A stretch of DNA of 64,000 nucleotides from contig CACPOX010000001.1 of the NCBI GenBank assembly GCA_902635665.1, positions 62,001 to 126,000 of the forward strand, read 5' to 3'. The DNA comes from an uncultured Pelagibacteraceae bacterium. GTDB taxonomy: Bacteria > Pseudomonadota > Alphaproteobacteria > Pelagibacterales > Pelagibacteraceae. Below the pieces are notes generated by a model that was not told where the DNA came from, made no database searches, and saw only the letters and a program-made list of their open reading frames with translations. The position numbers and the translations under genes are program-made. Of the stretch, positions 7,395 through 18,044 are shown one piece after another; the stretch's first letter is position 1, and each line of letters starts with the position of its first letter.

Positions 7395-10387
7395 GATCTA
7401 ACTCTTTCTCCTTTTGGGTCTACATAATGTGATGAAACTATCTCAACTGGTATTACTTTATTTTTAAGTGGCGACATGGCAAAAAGCTTTTGACCAATCA
7501 TTTTTTTTCCATCTTTCAAAATTGCTAAAGAAAAAGGATTATCATGTTCAACACTCCAACATGATGCAGAGATATGACCTAATTTTGAATTGGGTAATGG
7601 CGCTTTATCATCTTTAACCAAATGAGAGCCTTCTGGGATACTTGTTTGTTTATCTAACGGAACTACTCCTACTATTCTTTGTCTATTTTCAGCAGTAAAT
7701 GCAGATCTTTGTAGTGATCTTTTTCCAATAAAATCTTTCTTTTTACTAACAAGACCTTCTAAAGCGTTATCATATGGAATTGTTCTGCCGTCAAGTTCCG
7801 ATCCAGCAACATGTCCCATTTCAATTCTAAGAGTTGATAATGCTTCAGTTCCATACGGTTGAATGTTAAATTCCTCACCTACTTCTATGATTTTTTCCCA
7901 CATAAAGTTTCCGTAATCAGATTCAACATTTACTTCATAAGCAAGCTCTCCTGAAAATGAAATTCTAAATATTCTTGCTTTTACCCCAAATAAATCTCCT
8001 TCCATATAGCCCATGAAAGGCAAACCTTCATTTGATACATCAGAATTTGGAAATAATTTTTGTAATAAATCTCTAGATTTAGGTCCAGCGATAGCTGCTC
8101 CAGCCCATTGTTCTGTAGTTGAAACTACATTCACATTTAATTCAGGCCACACTAATTGCAAATAATATTCTAAATGCGAAAGAACGTTTGCTGCTTGAGC
8201 TGTGGTAGTAGTCATATGATAATGACTTTCTGAAATTCTTGTAGTTGTTCCGTCATCCATAACAATTCCATCTTCTCTTAACATTACACCATATCTAGCT
8301 TTACCGACTGGTAGCTTTAGCCATGAATTTGTGTAAACTCTATTTAATAACTCTGCTGCATCAGGACCTTTAACATCAATTTTTCCTAAAGTTGTTACGT
8401 CACAAACTCCAACATTTGTTCTCACATTTTTAGCCTCTCTTTTAGATGCCTCAAATAAATTTTCATTTCCTCTTTTGTAATACCTTGGTCTTAACCAAAC
8501 ACCCGCATCAACAAAAACTGCATTATTTTTTTCATGCCATTCATGCATTGGAGATTTTCTGGTTGGTCTTGAATGTTTTCCAACCTCTCTTCCTACTATT
8601 GCACCAATAGAAACTGGAGTGTAAGGAGGTCTGAAAGTTGTATGACCTACTGCAGGAACAACTTTGTTTTCAATTTCGGATACTAATTGCAATCCATTTA
8701 AATTACTGGTTTTTCCTTGATCAGTTGCCATTCCTAGAGTTGTATATCTTTTGACGTGTTCAATTGATCGATAGCCTTCTCTTAGAGCTATTTCTACATC
8801 AGATACCGCTACATCATTTTGAAAATCTAAAAATCTTTTATAATTTTTACCTTTTGGCAATGGAACACACCAAAACCTATCATGTTGAGAAGATTTCTTT
8901 TCAACAACATTTGGAATAGGTATCTCATTATCATTTTCAGTAATTTTTTTTGATAATTCGCTTCCAGCTTTAAATGAGGTTTTCAATGTTTCATCAAGCG
9001 AAAATACTCCATTAGCTGCACCTAAAGTGATTTCATTTTGTTTTGATTGTCCTGGAACAAATGCGTCAATTTCCTCTTTAAACTTTGTTTTATTTCCTGA
9101 TTGTGAAGCTAAATGAATCGTTGGTGTCCAAAAACCTGAAACGCAAATACAATCACATTGTATGCTTTCTATTTTACCAAGTTTTTTTTTGTCTTCAGAA
9201 ATACTTGCAATATCTGCGTATTTAACTTTTTTATACCCTTGCGCTGCAACCACAACATATGAATTTTTCATGTTAATTCCTAAATTTTTTGCTTCATCAA
9301 TTATTTCTGACTCAGGATTTTTTCTTGAGTCTAAAACAACTGGATCTACTCCATGTTTTTTAAATTCAATTGCTGTTTCGTATCCACTGTCATTATTTGT
9401 AAATACTAGTGGTTTTCTTCCAACTAAAACACCATATACCTTTAAATATTCTTTAGCAGCTGAAGAAAGCATTACACCTGGTGTATCATTATTTCCAAAA
9501 ACTATTGGTCTTTCAATTGATCCAGAGGAAATTAAAACTTCTTTTGCACGAATGTACCATAATCTTTTATTTGGGTGATATTTTTTAGTTTCTGGCAAAT
9601 GATCACTAACTTTTTCCGACATCACAAGCATATTGTGATCATAGTATCCAAAAATTTGAGATCTATTTTTAACAACCACATTCGGCATTGTTTTTAGCTC
9701 AGCAATTATCCCCTCGGCCCAATCTTTACCTGATTGATTACCAATATTGACATCACTAGTTAATAAAGATCCACCAAATCTTGGTTTATCCTCAGCTAAA
9801 ATTACTTTTGCTCCATTTTTTGCTGCAGCATATGCACTAGCTAATCCTGAAGGTCCAGAGCCTGCAATTAACAAATCACAGTATTCATACTTGTGTTCAT
9901 ACCTTTCTTTATCATGTTTAGTTGAAGCAACACCTAAACCAGCTGCTTTTCTAATAAATGGTTCATAAATTCTGTACCAAAAACTTTTTGGCCACATAAA
10001 AGTTTTGTAATAAAAACCTGCGGGTAGAAAAATTTTTAAAAAATTATTTATTGCTCCAATGTCAAAATTCACACTCGGCCAACAATTAACACTTTTAGCC
10101 TCTAAACCCTCAAAAAGTTCTTGCTCCGTTGCTTTAATATTAGGTTCTGTTTCACTATTTCTATAAAGTTGAACTACAGCATAAGGTTCATCTACACCTG
10201 CACCAAAGAAACCTCTAGGTCTGTGATATTTAAAGCTTCTTCCTACTAAGTGAACTCCATTTGCCAATAAAGCAGATGCTAAAGTATCGCCTTCAAAACC
10301 AAAGTAAGTGGTGCCATTAAACTTAAATGATAACTTTTTATCTCTATTAATTAATCCAACATTTTTAATTCTAAAAGCTTGAGTCAT
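7391..10387 (-). CDS. soxA: Sarcosine oxidase alpha subunit (or N-methylglutamate dehydrogenase large subunit)
   Basis: The 998-residue alpha subunit oxidatively demethylates sarcosine together with SoxB and hands the methylene group to tetrahydrofolate. Three parts are visible. An N-terminal ferredoxin-like region is without a cysteine cluster ([14 protein letters not shown], residues 32-44). An NAD-binding Rossmann domain carries GSGPSG at 176-181. From about residue 630 a GcvT-type folate-binding domain runs to the end ([39 protein letters not shown]). Length is standard. It overlaps soxD as TAATG and soxG as ATGA. N-methylglutamate dehydrogenase is built from the same parts, and with GmaS and MgsABC-like genes in this window it is a real alternative. 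Confidence 0.93.
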   Translation of the reverse strand: MTQAFRIKNVGLINRDKKLSFKFNGTTYFGFEGDTLASALLANGVHLVGRSFKYHRPRGFFGAGVDEPYAVVQLYRNSETEPNIKATEQELFEGLEAKSVNCWPSVNFDIGAINNFLKIFLPAGFYYKTFMWPKSFWYRIYEPFIRKAAGLGVASTKHDKERYEHKYEYCDLLIAGSGPSGLASAYAAAKNGAKVILAEDKPRFGGSLLTSDVNIGNQSGKDWAEGIIAELKTMPNVVVKNRSQIFGYYDHNMLVMSEKVSDHLPETKKYHPNKRLWYIRAKEVLISSGSIERPIVFGNNDTPGVMLSSAAKEYLKVYGVLVGRKPLVFTNNDSGYETAIEFKKHGVDPVVLDSRKNPESEIIDEAKNLGINMKNSYVVVAAQGYKKVKYADIASISEDKKKLGKIESIQCDCICVSGFWTPTIHLASQSGNKTKFKEEIDAFVPGQSKQNEITLGAANGVFSLDETLKTSFKAGSELSKKITENDNEIPIPNVVEKKSSQHDRFWCVPLPKGKNYKRFLDFQNDVAVSDVEIALREGYRSIEHVKRYTTLGMATDQGKTSNLNGLQLVSEIENKVVPAVGHTTFRPPYTPVSIGAIVGREVGKHSRPTRKSPMHEWHEKNNAVFVDAGVWLRPRYYKRGNENLFEASKREAKNVRTNVGVCDVTTLGKIDVKGPDAAELLNRVYTNSWLKLPVGKARYGVMLREDGIVMDDGTTTRISESHYHMTTTTAQAANVLSHLEYYLQLVWPELNVNVVSTTEQWAGAAIAGPKSRDLLQKLFPNSDVSNEGLPFMGYMEGDLFGVKARIFRISFSGELAYEVNVESDYGNFMWEKIIEVGEEFNIQPYGTEALSTLRIEMGHVAGSELDGRTIPYDNALEGLVSKKKDFIGKRSLQRSAFTAENRQRIVGVVPLDKQTSIPEGSHLVKDDKAPLPNSKLGHISASCWSVEHDNPFSLAILKDGKKMIGQKLFAMSPLKNKVIPVEIVSSHYVDPKGERVRS

Positions 10388-10656
10388 TAAGCAACTTCCT
10401 CATCAGCTTTAAAAGTTCTGAAAATTTCATGGGTTGCGGTATCTCTCTCAACCTTTATCCATTGCCTACATCCAGAAATATGTTGCCATAGCTCTAAATG
10501 CTTTCCTCTTAAACTTTTTCTGTTATAAACAAAATCATCCCACTCTTGATCAGAAACTTCTTTGTTAAGCTCTGGTCTTTTAACACTTGCATCTCCACCA
10601 TAAGAAAATTCATTTTGAGATCTCATACCACAATGTGGGCAATTTATATAAAGCAT
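10387..10656 (-). CDS. soxD: Sarcosine oxidase delta subunit, zinc-binding
   Basis: This 89-residue subunit carries the structural zinc site of heterotetrameric sarcosine oxidase. The four expected ligands are present: Cys6 and Cys9 (NCPHCG), His59 and Cys63 (WQHISGCRQW). The following RDTATHE matches the conserved region after the second ligand pair. The gene sits between soxB (1 base away) and soxA (TAATG overlap), the canonical order. Nothing is unusual in length. Confidence 0.93.
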   Translation of the reverse strand: MLYINCPHCGMRSQNEFSYGGDASVKRPELNKEVSDQEWDDFVYNRKSLRGKHLELWQHISGCRQWIKVERDTATHEIFRTFKADEEVA

Positions 10657-11913
10657 TTAAGATATCCAGGTTTTGGTTCCAAGTCCCTTTTCATCAATAA
10701 GATGACCTGTGCTAAATCTATTTAAACTATAGCCAGCATTTAATTCATGTACTCTATCTTGAGCAATAGTATGAGCAAATGTCCAACCTGATGCAGGTGT
10801 AGCTTTAAATCCTCCATAGCACCATCCACAATTCAAATACAAACCTTCAATGTGTGTTTTATCGATAATAGGTGAACCATCCATTGACATATCCATAATA
10901 CCACCCCACGTTCTAAGCATTTTTAATTTACTCAAAAATGGCATCATCGCTATACCTTCAGTTAATACATGTTGTAATGTTGGTAAGTTTCCTCTTTGGG
11001 CATAACTATTATAACCATCAAGATCACCACCCATTACCATCTCACCTTTGTCAGATTGACTTACATAAAAGTGTCCTGCACCAAATGTAACTACATTATC
11101 TAAAACTGGTTTAACTGGCTCAGAAACACATGCTTGGAGTAAATGAGTTTCTATTGGTAAAGTCATGTTTAATTTTTCTGCTAAAATATTTGTGCTACCA
11201 GCAACACATAAACCAACTTTTTTTGCCTTAATATTTCCACGTGAAGTTCTAATGCCATTTATTTTTCCCGCTGAAACATCAAATCCAATTACTTCACAAT
11301 TCTGAATAATATCTACCCCCATTGAGTCTGCCTGACGTGCATAACCCCATGCAACAGCATCATGTCTTGCTGTTCCTGCACTTGGTTGCATCAAGCCACC
11401 AAAAATTGGAAATCTTACATTGTCTGAAAAATCAGCCATTGGAATAATTTCTTTAACTTGTTGTCTGTTTAAAAGAACTGCATCTATTCCATTTAATCTC
11501 ATTGAATTTCCTCTTCTTGCATAAGCATTCATTTGAGCATCTGAATGAGCAAGATTAATAATACCTCTTGGAGAAAACATTACATTGTAGTTCAGGTCCT
11601 GACTCATCCTTCTCCATAAATCCATTCCAAACTCACTAAACAAACCATTTTCATCGTGCATATAATTGGATCTAATAATTGTAGTGTTACGTCCTACATT
11701 TCCTCCTCCGATCCAACCTTTCTCGATTATTGCAACTTTTGTAATGTTATGCTCTTTAGCAAGGTAATATGCGGTAGCTAGACCGTGACCTCCTCCACCA
11801 ATAATCACTACATCATATTCCTCTTTAGGTGTTGGATCTTTCCAGGCCAGATCCCAATTTTGGTGGTTTGAAAAAGCGTTTTTAACCAGGTTAAATATTG
11901 AATACTTCTGCAT
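10657..11913 (-). CDS. soxB: Sarcosine oxidase beta subunit, FAD/FMN flavoprotein
   Basis: The 418-residue SoxB contains the catalytic FAD and the covalent FMN that passes electrons on. The dinucleotide-binding GGGGHG is at residues 39-44, followed by the FAD-contacting GWIGGGNVGRNTT. His184 in TARHDAVAWG aligns with the histidine that covalently binds FMN in characterised enzymes. The C-terminal LNCGWCYGGFKATPASG is also typical. It is the first gene of the soxBDAG operon. The promoter must lie in the 127-base spacer shared with divergent fhs. The flanking C1 genes favour a role in catabolising N-methylated compounds. Confidence 0.93.
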   Translation of the reverse strand: MQKYSIFNLVKNAFSNHQNWDLAWKDPTPKEEYDVVIIGGGGHGLATAYYLAKEHNITKVAIIEKGWIGGGNVGRNTTIIRSNYMHDENGLFSEFGMDLWRRMSQDLNYNVMFSPRGIINLAHSDAQMNAYARRGNSMRLNGIDAVLLNRQQVKEIIPMADFSDNVRFPIFGGLMQPSAGTARHDAVAWGYARQADSMGVDIIQNCEVIGFDVSAGKINGIRTSRGNIKAKKVGLCVAGSTNILAEKLNMTLPIETHLLQACVSEPVKPVLDNVVTFGAGHFYVSQSDKGEMVMGGDLDGYNSYAQRGNLPTLQHVLTEGIAMMPFLSKLKMLRTWGGIMDMSMDGSPIIDKTHIEGLYLNCGWCYGGFKATPASGWTFAHTIAQDRVHELNAGYSLNRFSTGHLIDEKGLGTKTWIS

Positions 11914-12040
11914 CAGATAATTTTATAACAAAGAATATAAATAGTGCTTATTTTTTTTATATATATTTTTTAGAAGTTTCCAAATATCTCAAAAAAGGAT
12001 AAGAAGTCACAGGAAATGTTTTTAATTTAAAGAATTATTC

Positions 12041-13723
12041 ATGAGTGATGTAAAATCAGACATTCAAATAGCTAGAGAAGCTAAAATGCAACCAATAAAA
12101 GATATTCTTTCAAAGGTTGGTGTCCCGGATGAAAATTTTGCTTTCAGCCCAATGGGCAGACACATTGCCAAAATAAATCTGGAATATTTGAGTACCCTTA
12201 AAAAAGAAAATGGTAAATTAATTTTAGTTACTGCAATTACTCCTACTCCAGCTGGTGAGGGTAAAACCACAACTTCAGTTGGGTTAAATGACGGTTTAAA
12301 TAAAATTGGAAAAAAATCTATAGTTTGTTTAAGAGAACCAAGTCTTGGTCCATCATTTGGAATGAAGGGTGGTGCTGCTGGCGGTGGTTATGCCCAAGTA
12401 GTACCAATGGAACAAATCAATCTTCATTTTACAGGTGACTTTCATGCTATTACATCTTCACATAATTTACTATCTGCATTAATTGATAATCATATTTATT
12501 GGGGTAACAAACTTAAAATTGATGTTAGAAGAGTTGTTTGGAGAAGAGTAATGGATATGAATGATAGATCCTTAAGATCTATCATTGTTGATCTGGGAGG
12601 AGTGGCTAATGGTTACCCTAGGCAAGATAGTTTTGATATTACAGTTGCATCTGAGCTAATGGCTATTTTTTGTTTAGCAACAGACCTAAAAGATTTAGAA
12701 AATAGAATTGGTAATATTACAATTGGTTATACAAGAGATAAGCAAGCAATTTATGCAAAAGATTTAAATGCACAAGGTCCAATGACCGTTTTGCTTAAAG
12801 AAGCTATAAGACCAAATGTAACTCAAACTTTAGAAAACAATCCTGCTATAATTCATGGAGGTCCTTTTGCAAATATTGCTCATGGATGTAATTCGGTGAT
12901 TGCGACTAAAGCAGGACTAAAATTAGCTGACTATGTTGTAACAGAGGCAGGATTTGGAGCTGATTTAGGTGCAGAAAAATTTCTTGATATTAAATGTAGA
13001 AAATCTGATCTCAAACCAGATTGCGTTGTTATTGTAGCAACAATCAGGGCACTAAAAATGCATGGAGGAGTTTCTAAAGAAGATTTAAAAAAAGAAAATG
13101 TATCAGCACTAAAAGAAGGAATGGTAAATTTACGTAGGCATATAAATAATATTAGAAAATTTGGATTACCTGTTACTGTTGCTGTTAATCATTTTATTAC
13201 TGATACAGAAGATGAAATGAAAACCTTGTTAGATTTTTGTGAAACACAAGGTGTGAAAGCCTCTAAATGTACTCATTGGTCTAATGGAAGCAAAGGAACT
13301 ATTGAATTAGCTAAAAATGTTACAGAAATTTGTGAAGATAAAAAAGATACATTTAAATTTTTATATGAAGATGATCTTCCACTGTTTAAAAAAATAGAAA
13401 AAATTGCTCAAGAAATTTATAGTGCATCTGAAGTAGTAGCAGACACAAAAGTGAGACAACAATTAAAAGATTTTGAAGAAAAAGGTTATGGTAAGTTGCC
13501 TGTTTGTGTTGCAAAAACTCAATATAGTTTTTCAACAGATCCAAATTTAAAAGGTGCACCCACAGGTCATGTTTTGCCTGTGAGAGAAGTGAGACTTTCT
13601 TCTGGTGCTGAATTTATAGTTGTCGTGTGCGGTGAAATCATGACTATGCCAGGTCTACCTAGAGTTCCTGCGGCAGACTCTATAAAATTAAATGATAAAG
13701 GTGAGATTGAAGGATTATTCTAA
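12041..13723 (+). CDS. fhs: Formate-tetrahydrofolate ligase
   Basis: Fhs couples ATP to the interconversion of formate and 10-formyl-tetrahydrofolate. In C1-oxidising SAR11 it can run in reverse to make ATP from formyl-THF. The 560-residue product has the P-loop [12 protein letters not shown] at about residues 67-78, [20 protein letters not shown], the [16 protein letters not shown] block, and the C-terminal [10 protein letters not shown]. Length is normal. It is divergent from soxBDAG, whose folate-bound C1 product it can process. Its last 9 bases overlap the convergent amidotransferase gene. An 11-bp perfect inverted repeat lies within the coding region at 12560-12586. Confidence 0.97.
   Translation: MSDVKSDIQIAREAKMQPIKDILSKVGVPDENFAFSPMGRHIAKINLEYLSTLKKENGKLILVTAITPTPAGEGKTTTSVGLNDGLNKIGKKSIVCLREPSLGPSFGMKGGAAGGGYAQVVPMEQINLHFTGDFHAITSSHNLLSALIDNHIYWGNKLKIDVRRVVWRRVMDMNDRSLRSIIVDLGGVANGYPRQDSFDITVASELMAIFCLATDLKDLENRIGNITIGYTRDKQAIYAKDLNAQGPMTVLLKEAIRPNVTQTLENNPAIIHGGPFANIAHGCNSVIATKAGLKLADYVVTEAGFGADLGAEKFLDIKCRKSDLKPDCVVIVATIRALKMHGGVSKEDLKKENVSALKEGMVNLRRHINNIRKFGLPVTVAVNHFITDTEDEMKTLLDFCETQGVKASKCTHWSNGSKGTIELAKNVTEICEDKKDTFKFLYEDDLPLFKKIEKIAQEIYSASEVVADTKVRQQLKDFEEKGYGKLPVCVAKTQYSFSTDPNLKGAPTGHVLPVREVRLSSGAEFIVVVCGEIMTMPGLPRVPAADSIKLNDKGEIEGLF
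12560..12586. repeat. Perfect 11-bp inverted repeat inside fhs
   Basis: The arms at 12560-12570 and 12576-12586 (AATGATAGATC and its complement) flank the 5-base loop CTTAA. They encode the conserved NDRSLRSI stretch, so coding constraint explains part of it. The perfect complementarity could form a stable hairpin in the mRNA. No function is demonstrated. Confidence 0.5.
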
Positions 13724-14503
13724 ATTAAGATAATCTAGCCAATTTTCTAATTCTCTCATTCTTGAAATTTTATCTAATTTTTTATTATCTTTTTCAATAT
13801 GCTCAATATGGCTATCTATCTCGGTTTGATCTTTAAACGCCCCTTTCTCTAACAATCTTTCTTTTCTAAAAATAATTAAATTAATCATTTTATTGTACGT
13901 AATTTCAGGGTGATATTGAAGTCCCCAAATGTTGCAATCTCCAGCAGTAAAATTTATTCCTTGAACATTATTTATTGAATTTGAAGCTAACAAAGTTGAA
14001 TTTTCTGGCATCGTTACAACCTCGTCAAAATTAAATGCTGGGGTATTAAATTTTTTGTTTTTATTTTTATAAAGGGGATGATTTAATCCATTACTGTTTA
14101 TTTCAATGTCTAAGGCAATTCCTTTATGTGATCCTTTAGTGCATTTTTTCACTTCACCTCCAGCTGCAGTTACAGCTACTTGCATACCCCAACATATTGC
14201 TAAAATTTTTTTTATTTTTTTTTGACATTCTTTCATAAATTCAATTTGCCTTATTATTTCTGGAGTATTGTTATAAATATTTAAACTACTACCTCCCCAA
14301 ATAAGACCGTCGTAGCTTTCAAGTGCATTAATATTTTTATCGATATTTTTATCTGAAGAAGGATTAACCACATGAGTTTCTAATTTATCTGTGAAAAACG
14401 CCAAACTATCTTTAAGACTTTCTGTATGTGTCTGAATTCCAGCTGTAGAAAAACTTTGATTTTCTTCTCGTAAGTTTCCTTCTACTATCAATATTTTTTT
14501 CAT
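13715..14503 (-). CDS. Class I glutamine amidotransferase-like protein
   Basis: The 262-residue protein has the complete class I glutaminase triad: nucleophile Cys104 in AICWGMQVA, and His198 and Glu200 in LQYHPEIT. It is a stand-alone domain with no fused synthetase. Such proteins (GuaA-like or YfeJ-like) transfer glutamine-derived ammonia or hydrolyse gamma-glutamyl amides. A gamma-glutamyl hydrolase role would fit the gamma-glutamylmethylamide chemistry elsewhere in the window, but this is speculative. Its ATG overlaps the stop of the iron alcohol dehydrogenase as TAATG, so the two genes are coupled. A Lys/Glu-rich helical tail follows the domain from about residue 210. Confidence 0.82.
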   Translation of the reverse strand: MKKILIVEGNLREENQSFSTAGIQTHTESLKDSLAFFTDKLETHVVNPSSDKNIDKNINALESYDGLIWGGSSLNIYNNTPEIIRQIEFMKECQKKIKKILAICWGMQVAVTAAGGEVKKCTKGSHKGIALDIEINSNGLNHPLYKNKNKKFNTPAFNFDEVVTMPENSTLLASNSINNVQGINFTAGDCNIWGLQYHPEITYNKMINLIIFRKERLLEKGAFKDQTEIDSHIEHIEKDNKKLDKISRMRELENWLDYLNLE

Positions 14504-15660
14504 TAAAATAATTCTCCAGAAATACTTTTTATGTACATTTCTTTTAGATCATTTTGACTTAATTTTTTGGGATTTCCTCCTGTTGATGGATCTTCAAATG
14601 CCATTAAGGAAAGTTCATCTAAATCAATATTATTACAATCCATTACATCTGACAATTTGTGTGGAATATTTAAATTATTTCTTAATTCTAAAATCCAATC
14701 TAAAAAACTATTAAATGTTTTATTTAAATTAAGATAATCACAAATAGATATTATTTTATTTTCAATTGAGGTTTTGTTAAATGTTAAAACATAAGGCATA
14801 AATATTGCGTTAGATAAACCATGATGAACATTAAATTTACCATTTACAGGGTGACTCAATGAATGGATTGCTCCCAGTCCTTTTTGAAACGCAGTCGAGC
14901 CCATTGAAGCTGCAGAAAGCAAATCCATTCTTGCATCAACATCTTTTCCATTTTTAAAGGCTTTAATTAATGAATTTTTAATTAGTTTCATTCCCTCTAT
15001 TGCCATACCATCAGCCATTGGATGATATCCTGGTGCACAAAACGCTTCTAAATTATGTGCTAGAGCATCCATTCCGGTTGCTGCAGTTAATCTTGGAGAT
15101 AAATCTATAGTAAGGAAAGGATCTAAAATAACAATTGAAGGTAGCATTTTGGGATGAAAAATAATTTTTTTTGCACCAGTCTCTTTGTTGATAATTGCAG
15201 ATGCTCTCCCAGTTTCAGATCCTGTTCCAGCAGTGGTAGGAACTGCTATGATTTTTGAAATTTTAGAACTGTCTGCTTTAGTCCAGTAATCACCAATATC
15301 CTCAAAATCCCATATAGGTCTAGATTGTTTACACATAAATGCTATAGCCTTTCCAACATCTAAACCACTTCCACCTCCTAAAGCTATTACACCATCACAG
15401 TCCGAAGCATTATAAACTTTAACACCTTCATCTACGTTTTGACCAATTGGATTTCCCGTAAAATTAGAAAAGGTAGTTAGATTTTTAAAACTTTTTTTTA
15501 AACTCAATATTATATTTTTTATAATATCTAAATTAATTAAATCTTTATCAGTTACAAACAATGGGTTTGAAATACCTAGTTCTTTACAGGCCAAAGATAA
15601 GTCTTCAATTCTTTTTTCTCCTATCCACATAGTGGTGGGATAATTCCAATTAACACCCAT
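14503..15660 (-). CDS. Iron-containing (type III) alcohol dehydrogenase
   Basis: The 385-residue protein has the NAD-binding GGGSGLDVGKA and TTAGTGSE motifs in the N-terminal domain. The metal-binding His residues are in MDALAHNLEAF and in GAIHSLSHPV...HHGLSNAIF. Family enzymes oxidise small alcohols with NAD. From general knowledge, a Fe-ADH near fhs has been proposed to oxidise methanol or ethanol in SAR11. The C1 neighbours (sox, fhs, tmm) support methanol or formaldehyde-linked chemistry here. It is translationally coupled to the amidotransferase and divergent from tmm with a 77-base spacer. The exact substrate is inferred. Confidence 0.88.
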   Translation of the reverse strand: MGVNWNYPTTMWIGEKRIEDLSLACKELGISNPLFVTDKDLINLDIIKNIILSLKKSFKNLTTFSNFTGNPIGQNVDEGVKVYNASDCDGVIALGGGSGLDVGKAIAFMCKQSRPIWDFEDIGDYWTKADSSKISKIIAVPTTAGTGSETGRASAIINKETGAKKIIFHPKMLPSIVILDPFLTIDLSPRLTAATGMDALAHNLEAFCAPGYHPMADGMAIEGMKLIKNSLIKAFKNGKDVDARMDLLSAASMGSTAFQKGLGAIHSLSHPVNGKFNVHHGLSNAIFMPYVLTFNKTSIENKIISICDYLNLNKTFNSFLDWILELRNNLNIPHKLSDVMDCNNIDLDELSLMAFEDPSTGGNPKKLSQNDLKEMYIKSISGELF

Positions 15661-15737
15661 AACAAAATATAATTTTATTTTTTTAAAAATTGTTAGTAAG
15701 ATATATTTATAAACTTATTAATGATAGGAAAAATTCT

Positions 15738-17069
15738 ATGTCAAAAGTAGCAATCATCGGTGCTGGCCCTTGTGGACTTTCAATTTTAAGAGCATTTGAA
15801 CATTTGGAAAAAAAAGGAGAAAAAATTCCTGAAATAGTTTGCTTTGAAAAACAAGAAAGTTGGGGCGGTTTGTGGAATTACAACTGGAGAACTGGTTCAG
15901 ATCAATATGGAGATCCAGTTCCTAATAGTATGTATAGATACTTATGGTCAAATGGACCTAAGGAGTGTTTAGAATTTGCCGATTATTCTTTTGACGAACA
16001 TTTCGGAAAACCAATTCCCTCTTTCCCTCCAAGAGAGGTTCTGCAAGATTATATTTTAGGAAGAGTGAGTAAAGGAAATATAAAAAGTAAGATTAAATTT
16101 AATACAAGAGTAACAAATACTGTTTATAAAAATGATAAGTTTGAAATTAGCTACCAAGATAAACTTAATAATAAAATTTTAAATGATTCATTCGATTATG
16201 TAGTAGTTTCTACCGGTCATTTTTCTGTGCCTTTTATTCCTGAATACGAAGGAATGAATTCCTTCCCAGGAAGAATAATGCACTCACATGATTTTAGAGA
16301 TGCTGAAGAATTTAGAGGGAAAGATGTAATTGTTTTAGGTAGCAGTTATTCTGCTGAAGATGTGGCTCTACAATGTAATAAGTATGGCGCTAAAAGTGTA
16401 ACAATCGGTTACAGGCATAACCCAATGGGTTTCAAATGGCCAAAAGGCATGAAAGAAGTTCATTATTTAGACAGATTAGAGGGAAAAAAAGCCATATTTA
16501 AAGATGGAACAGAACAAAATGCTGATGTAGTTATTTTATGTACAGGATATCTACATCATTTTCCATTTTTAGATGAAAGCTTAAAATTAAAAACCCATAA
16601 CAGATTATATCCACCAAAACTTTACAAAGGTGTTGTGTGGCAAGATAATCATAAACTTTTATACTTAGGTATGCAGGACCAGTTTCATACATTTAACATG
16701 TTTGACTGTCAGGGATGGTATGCAAGAGATGTAATTATGGGAAAAATCAAAATGCCTAGTAATGACGAAATAGATAAAGACATTGATAAGTGGGTTTCAA
16801 TGGAGGAGAAATTAGAAAATCCTGATCAAATGATTGATTTTCAAACAGAATATACAAAAGAGCTTCATGATATGTCTGATTACCCTAAAATTGATTTTGA
16901 ATTAATTAGAAAACATTTCAAAGAATGGGAACATCATAAAGTAGAGGATATTCTTACTTATAGAAACAAATCATTCTCATCTCCCGTAACTGGATCAGTT
17001 GCACCTGTGCACCATACCTCATGGGAAAAAGCGATGGATGATTCAATGAAAACCTTCTTAAATAAATAA
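15738..17069 (+). CDS. tmm: Trimethylamine monooxygenase (flavin-containing monooxygenase)
   Basis: Tmm uses NADPH and oxygen to convert trimethylamine to trimethylamine N-oxide. The 443-residue protein begins at MSKVAIIGAGPCG; the frame stays open upstream to a TTG at 15690, but the ATG at 15738 fits the family N-terminus. The FAD motif is GAGPCG, the NADPH motif is GSSYSA, and the FMO fingerprint FxGxxxHxxxF reads FPGRIMHSHDF. The segments GGLWNYNWRT, SMYRYLWSNGPKE and GMQDQFHTFNMFD are highly characteristic of bacterial Tmm. Nearby tdm and tmoXWV support the assignment. FMOs can also oxidise dimethyl sulfide or other amines. It converges on gpsA with a 4-base gap. Confidence 0.88.
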   Translation: MSKVAIIGAGPCGLSILRAFEHLEKKGEKIPEIVCFEKQESWGGLWNYNWRTGSDQYGDPVPNSMYRYLWSNGPKECLEFADYSFDEHFGKPIPSFPPREVLQDYILGRVSKGNIKSKIKFNTRVTNTVYKNDKFEISYQDKLNNKILNDSFDYVVVSTGHFSVPFIPEYEGMNSFPGRIMHSHDFRDAEEFRGKDVIVLGSSYSAEDVALQCNKYGAKSVTIGYRHNPMGFKWPKGMKEVHYLDRLEGKKAIFKDGTEQNADVVILCTGYLHHFPFLDESLKLKTHNRLYPPKLYKGVVWQDNHKLLYLGMQDQFHTFNMFDCQGWYARDVIMGKIKMPSNDEIDKDIDKWVSMEEKLENPDQMIDFQTEYTKELHDMSDYPKIDFELIRKHFKEWEHHKVEDILTYRNKSFSSPVTGSVAPVHHTSWEKAMDDSMKTFLNK

Positions 17070-17073
17070 TAAA

Positions 17074-18036
17074 TTAATAATTTATCTTTAATTTTTTATT
17101 TTTAGTAATTGCATTTAGCAAAGCTGTCATTAATGGAATTTTTTTTTTATTAATTTTTTTTAAAATATATGGTGCAATTTCATTAGCTAAATCAGCTCCT
17201 TCAATGGTATCATTTATCATAAATTTCTTTTTAGCATTTTTAAAAGAAAATCCTTTACCTAAGTATTCACCCATTTTACTATTTCTTCCTCCTACAGCAC
17301 TGACATACAAATCACCTAAACCCGCTAAACCTCTTACTGTTTCTTTTTTGCCATTAAAATATTGAATTAAATATTCCATTTCGTCAAATGATTTTCTAAA
17401 TAATGCTGAAGATGTATTGTTTCCTTTACCTGATCCTATAACCATAGAATAAATGTTTTTAATAGCAGAGGAAAATTCTATTCCTCGAACATCAGAAGAG
17501 TATTCGGTTTTATAATATTTTGCTGAAATTATTTTTCCTATTTGTTTTGCCACTCTTATATTTTTATTTGCAATAACTGTGTAGCTTTTTATTTTTCTTG
17601 CTAATTCTTTTGCCAAACAAGGTCCTTTTAATACAGAGATATTTAGTTTTTCACCTCTCAAATCTAATTGTTCTGACATTGTAATTATTTTGTTTTTTTT
17701 ACGATCAAATTTAAGACCCTTGGTTAAAACTAGTAAATAAGTTTTTTTATTTAAGTTCTTTAAATATTTTTTTACTAATTCTATTCCAACAGAACTTACA
17801 GCAATAACGACTAAATCCCACTTATCATGTAGTAATTGAGAAGAAAACTTTTTAATCAATAATTTTTTTGGCAAAGTAATTTTTAAGCTTGGATGAAGCT
17901 TCTTTTTTTTATGAAGTTGATTTCCAAGTTTTATATTATAAGGTTCAGTTAAAGTTACTTTATGATTGTTATCTACCAATGGAAAAGAAAACGCAGCACC
18001 CATTGCTCCAGCTCCAATAATTAAAACTTTTTTCAT
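17074..18036 (-). CDS. gpsA: NAD(P)-dependent glycerol-3-phosphate dehydrogenase
   Basis: GpsA interconverts dihydroxyacetone phosphate and sn-glycerol 3-phosphate, feeding phospholipid synthesis. The 320-residue protein opens with the Rossmann loop GAGAMGAAFS. It has LKGPCLAKELA, the catalytic lysine region FSSAIKNIYSMVIG, and the substrate-binding GLAGLGDLYV plus GRNSKMGEYLG. The body is unusually Lys-rich, as usual for this genome. It lies 8 bases downstream of glpK on the same strand, giving a glycerol-to-G3P/DHAP unit without glpD or glpF in view. Confidence in the family is high. Confidence 0.93.
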   Translation of the reverse strand: MKKVLIIGAGAMGAAFSFPLVDNNHKVTLTEPYNIKLGNQLHKKKKLHPSLKITLPKKLLIKKFSSQLLHDKWDLVVIAVSSVGIELVKKYLKNLNKKTYLLVLTKGLKFDRKKNKIITMSEQLDLRGEKLNISVLKGPCLAKELARKIKSYTVIANKNIRVAKQIGKIISAKYYKTEYSSDVRGIEFSSAIKNIYSMVIGSGKGNNTSSALFRKSFDEMEYLIQYFNGKKETVRGLAGLGDLYVSAVGGRNSKMGEYLGKGFSFKNAKKKFMINDTIEGADLANEIAPYILKKINKKKIPLMTALLNAITKNKKLKINY

Positions 18037-18044
18037 ATCTAAAG

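Noticed and set aside
9162..9578. 138-codon plus-strand frame
   Set aside because: Antisense to soxA; its serine/leucine-rich composition is typical of a complement-strand artefact.
11914..12040. Possible glycine or folate riboswitch in the soxB/fhs spacer
   Set aside because: No conserved riboswitch core or GC-bearing stem is visible; the spacer is plain AT-rich DNA.
15690..15737. 48-base upstream extension of tmm from a TTG
   Set aside because: FMO proteins begin just before the FAD loop; the ATG at 15738 fits and the extension lacks a ribosome-binding site.
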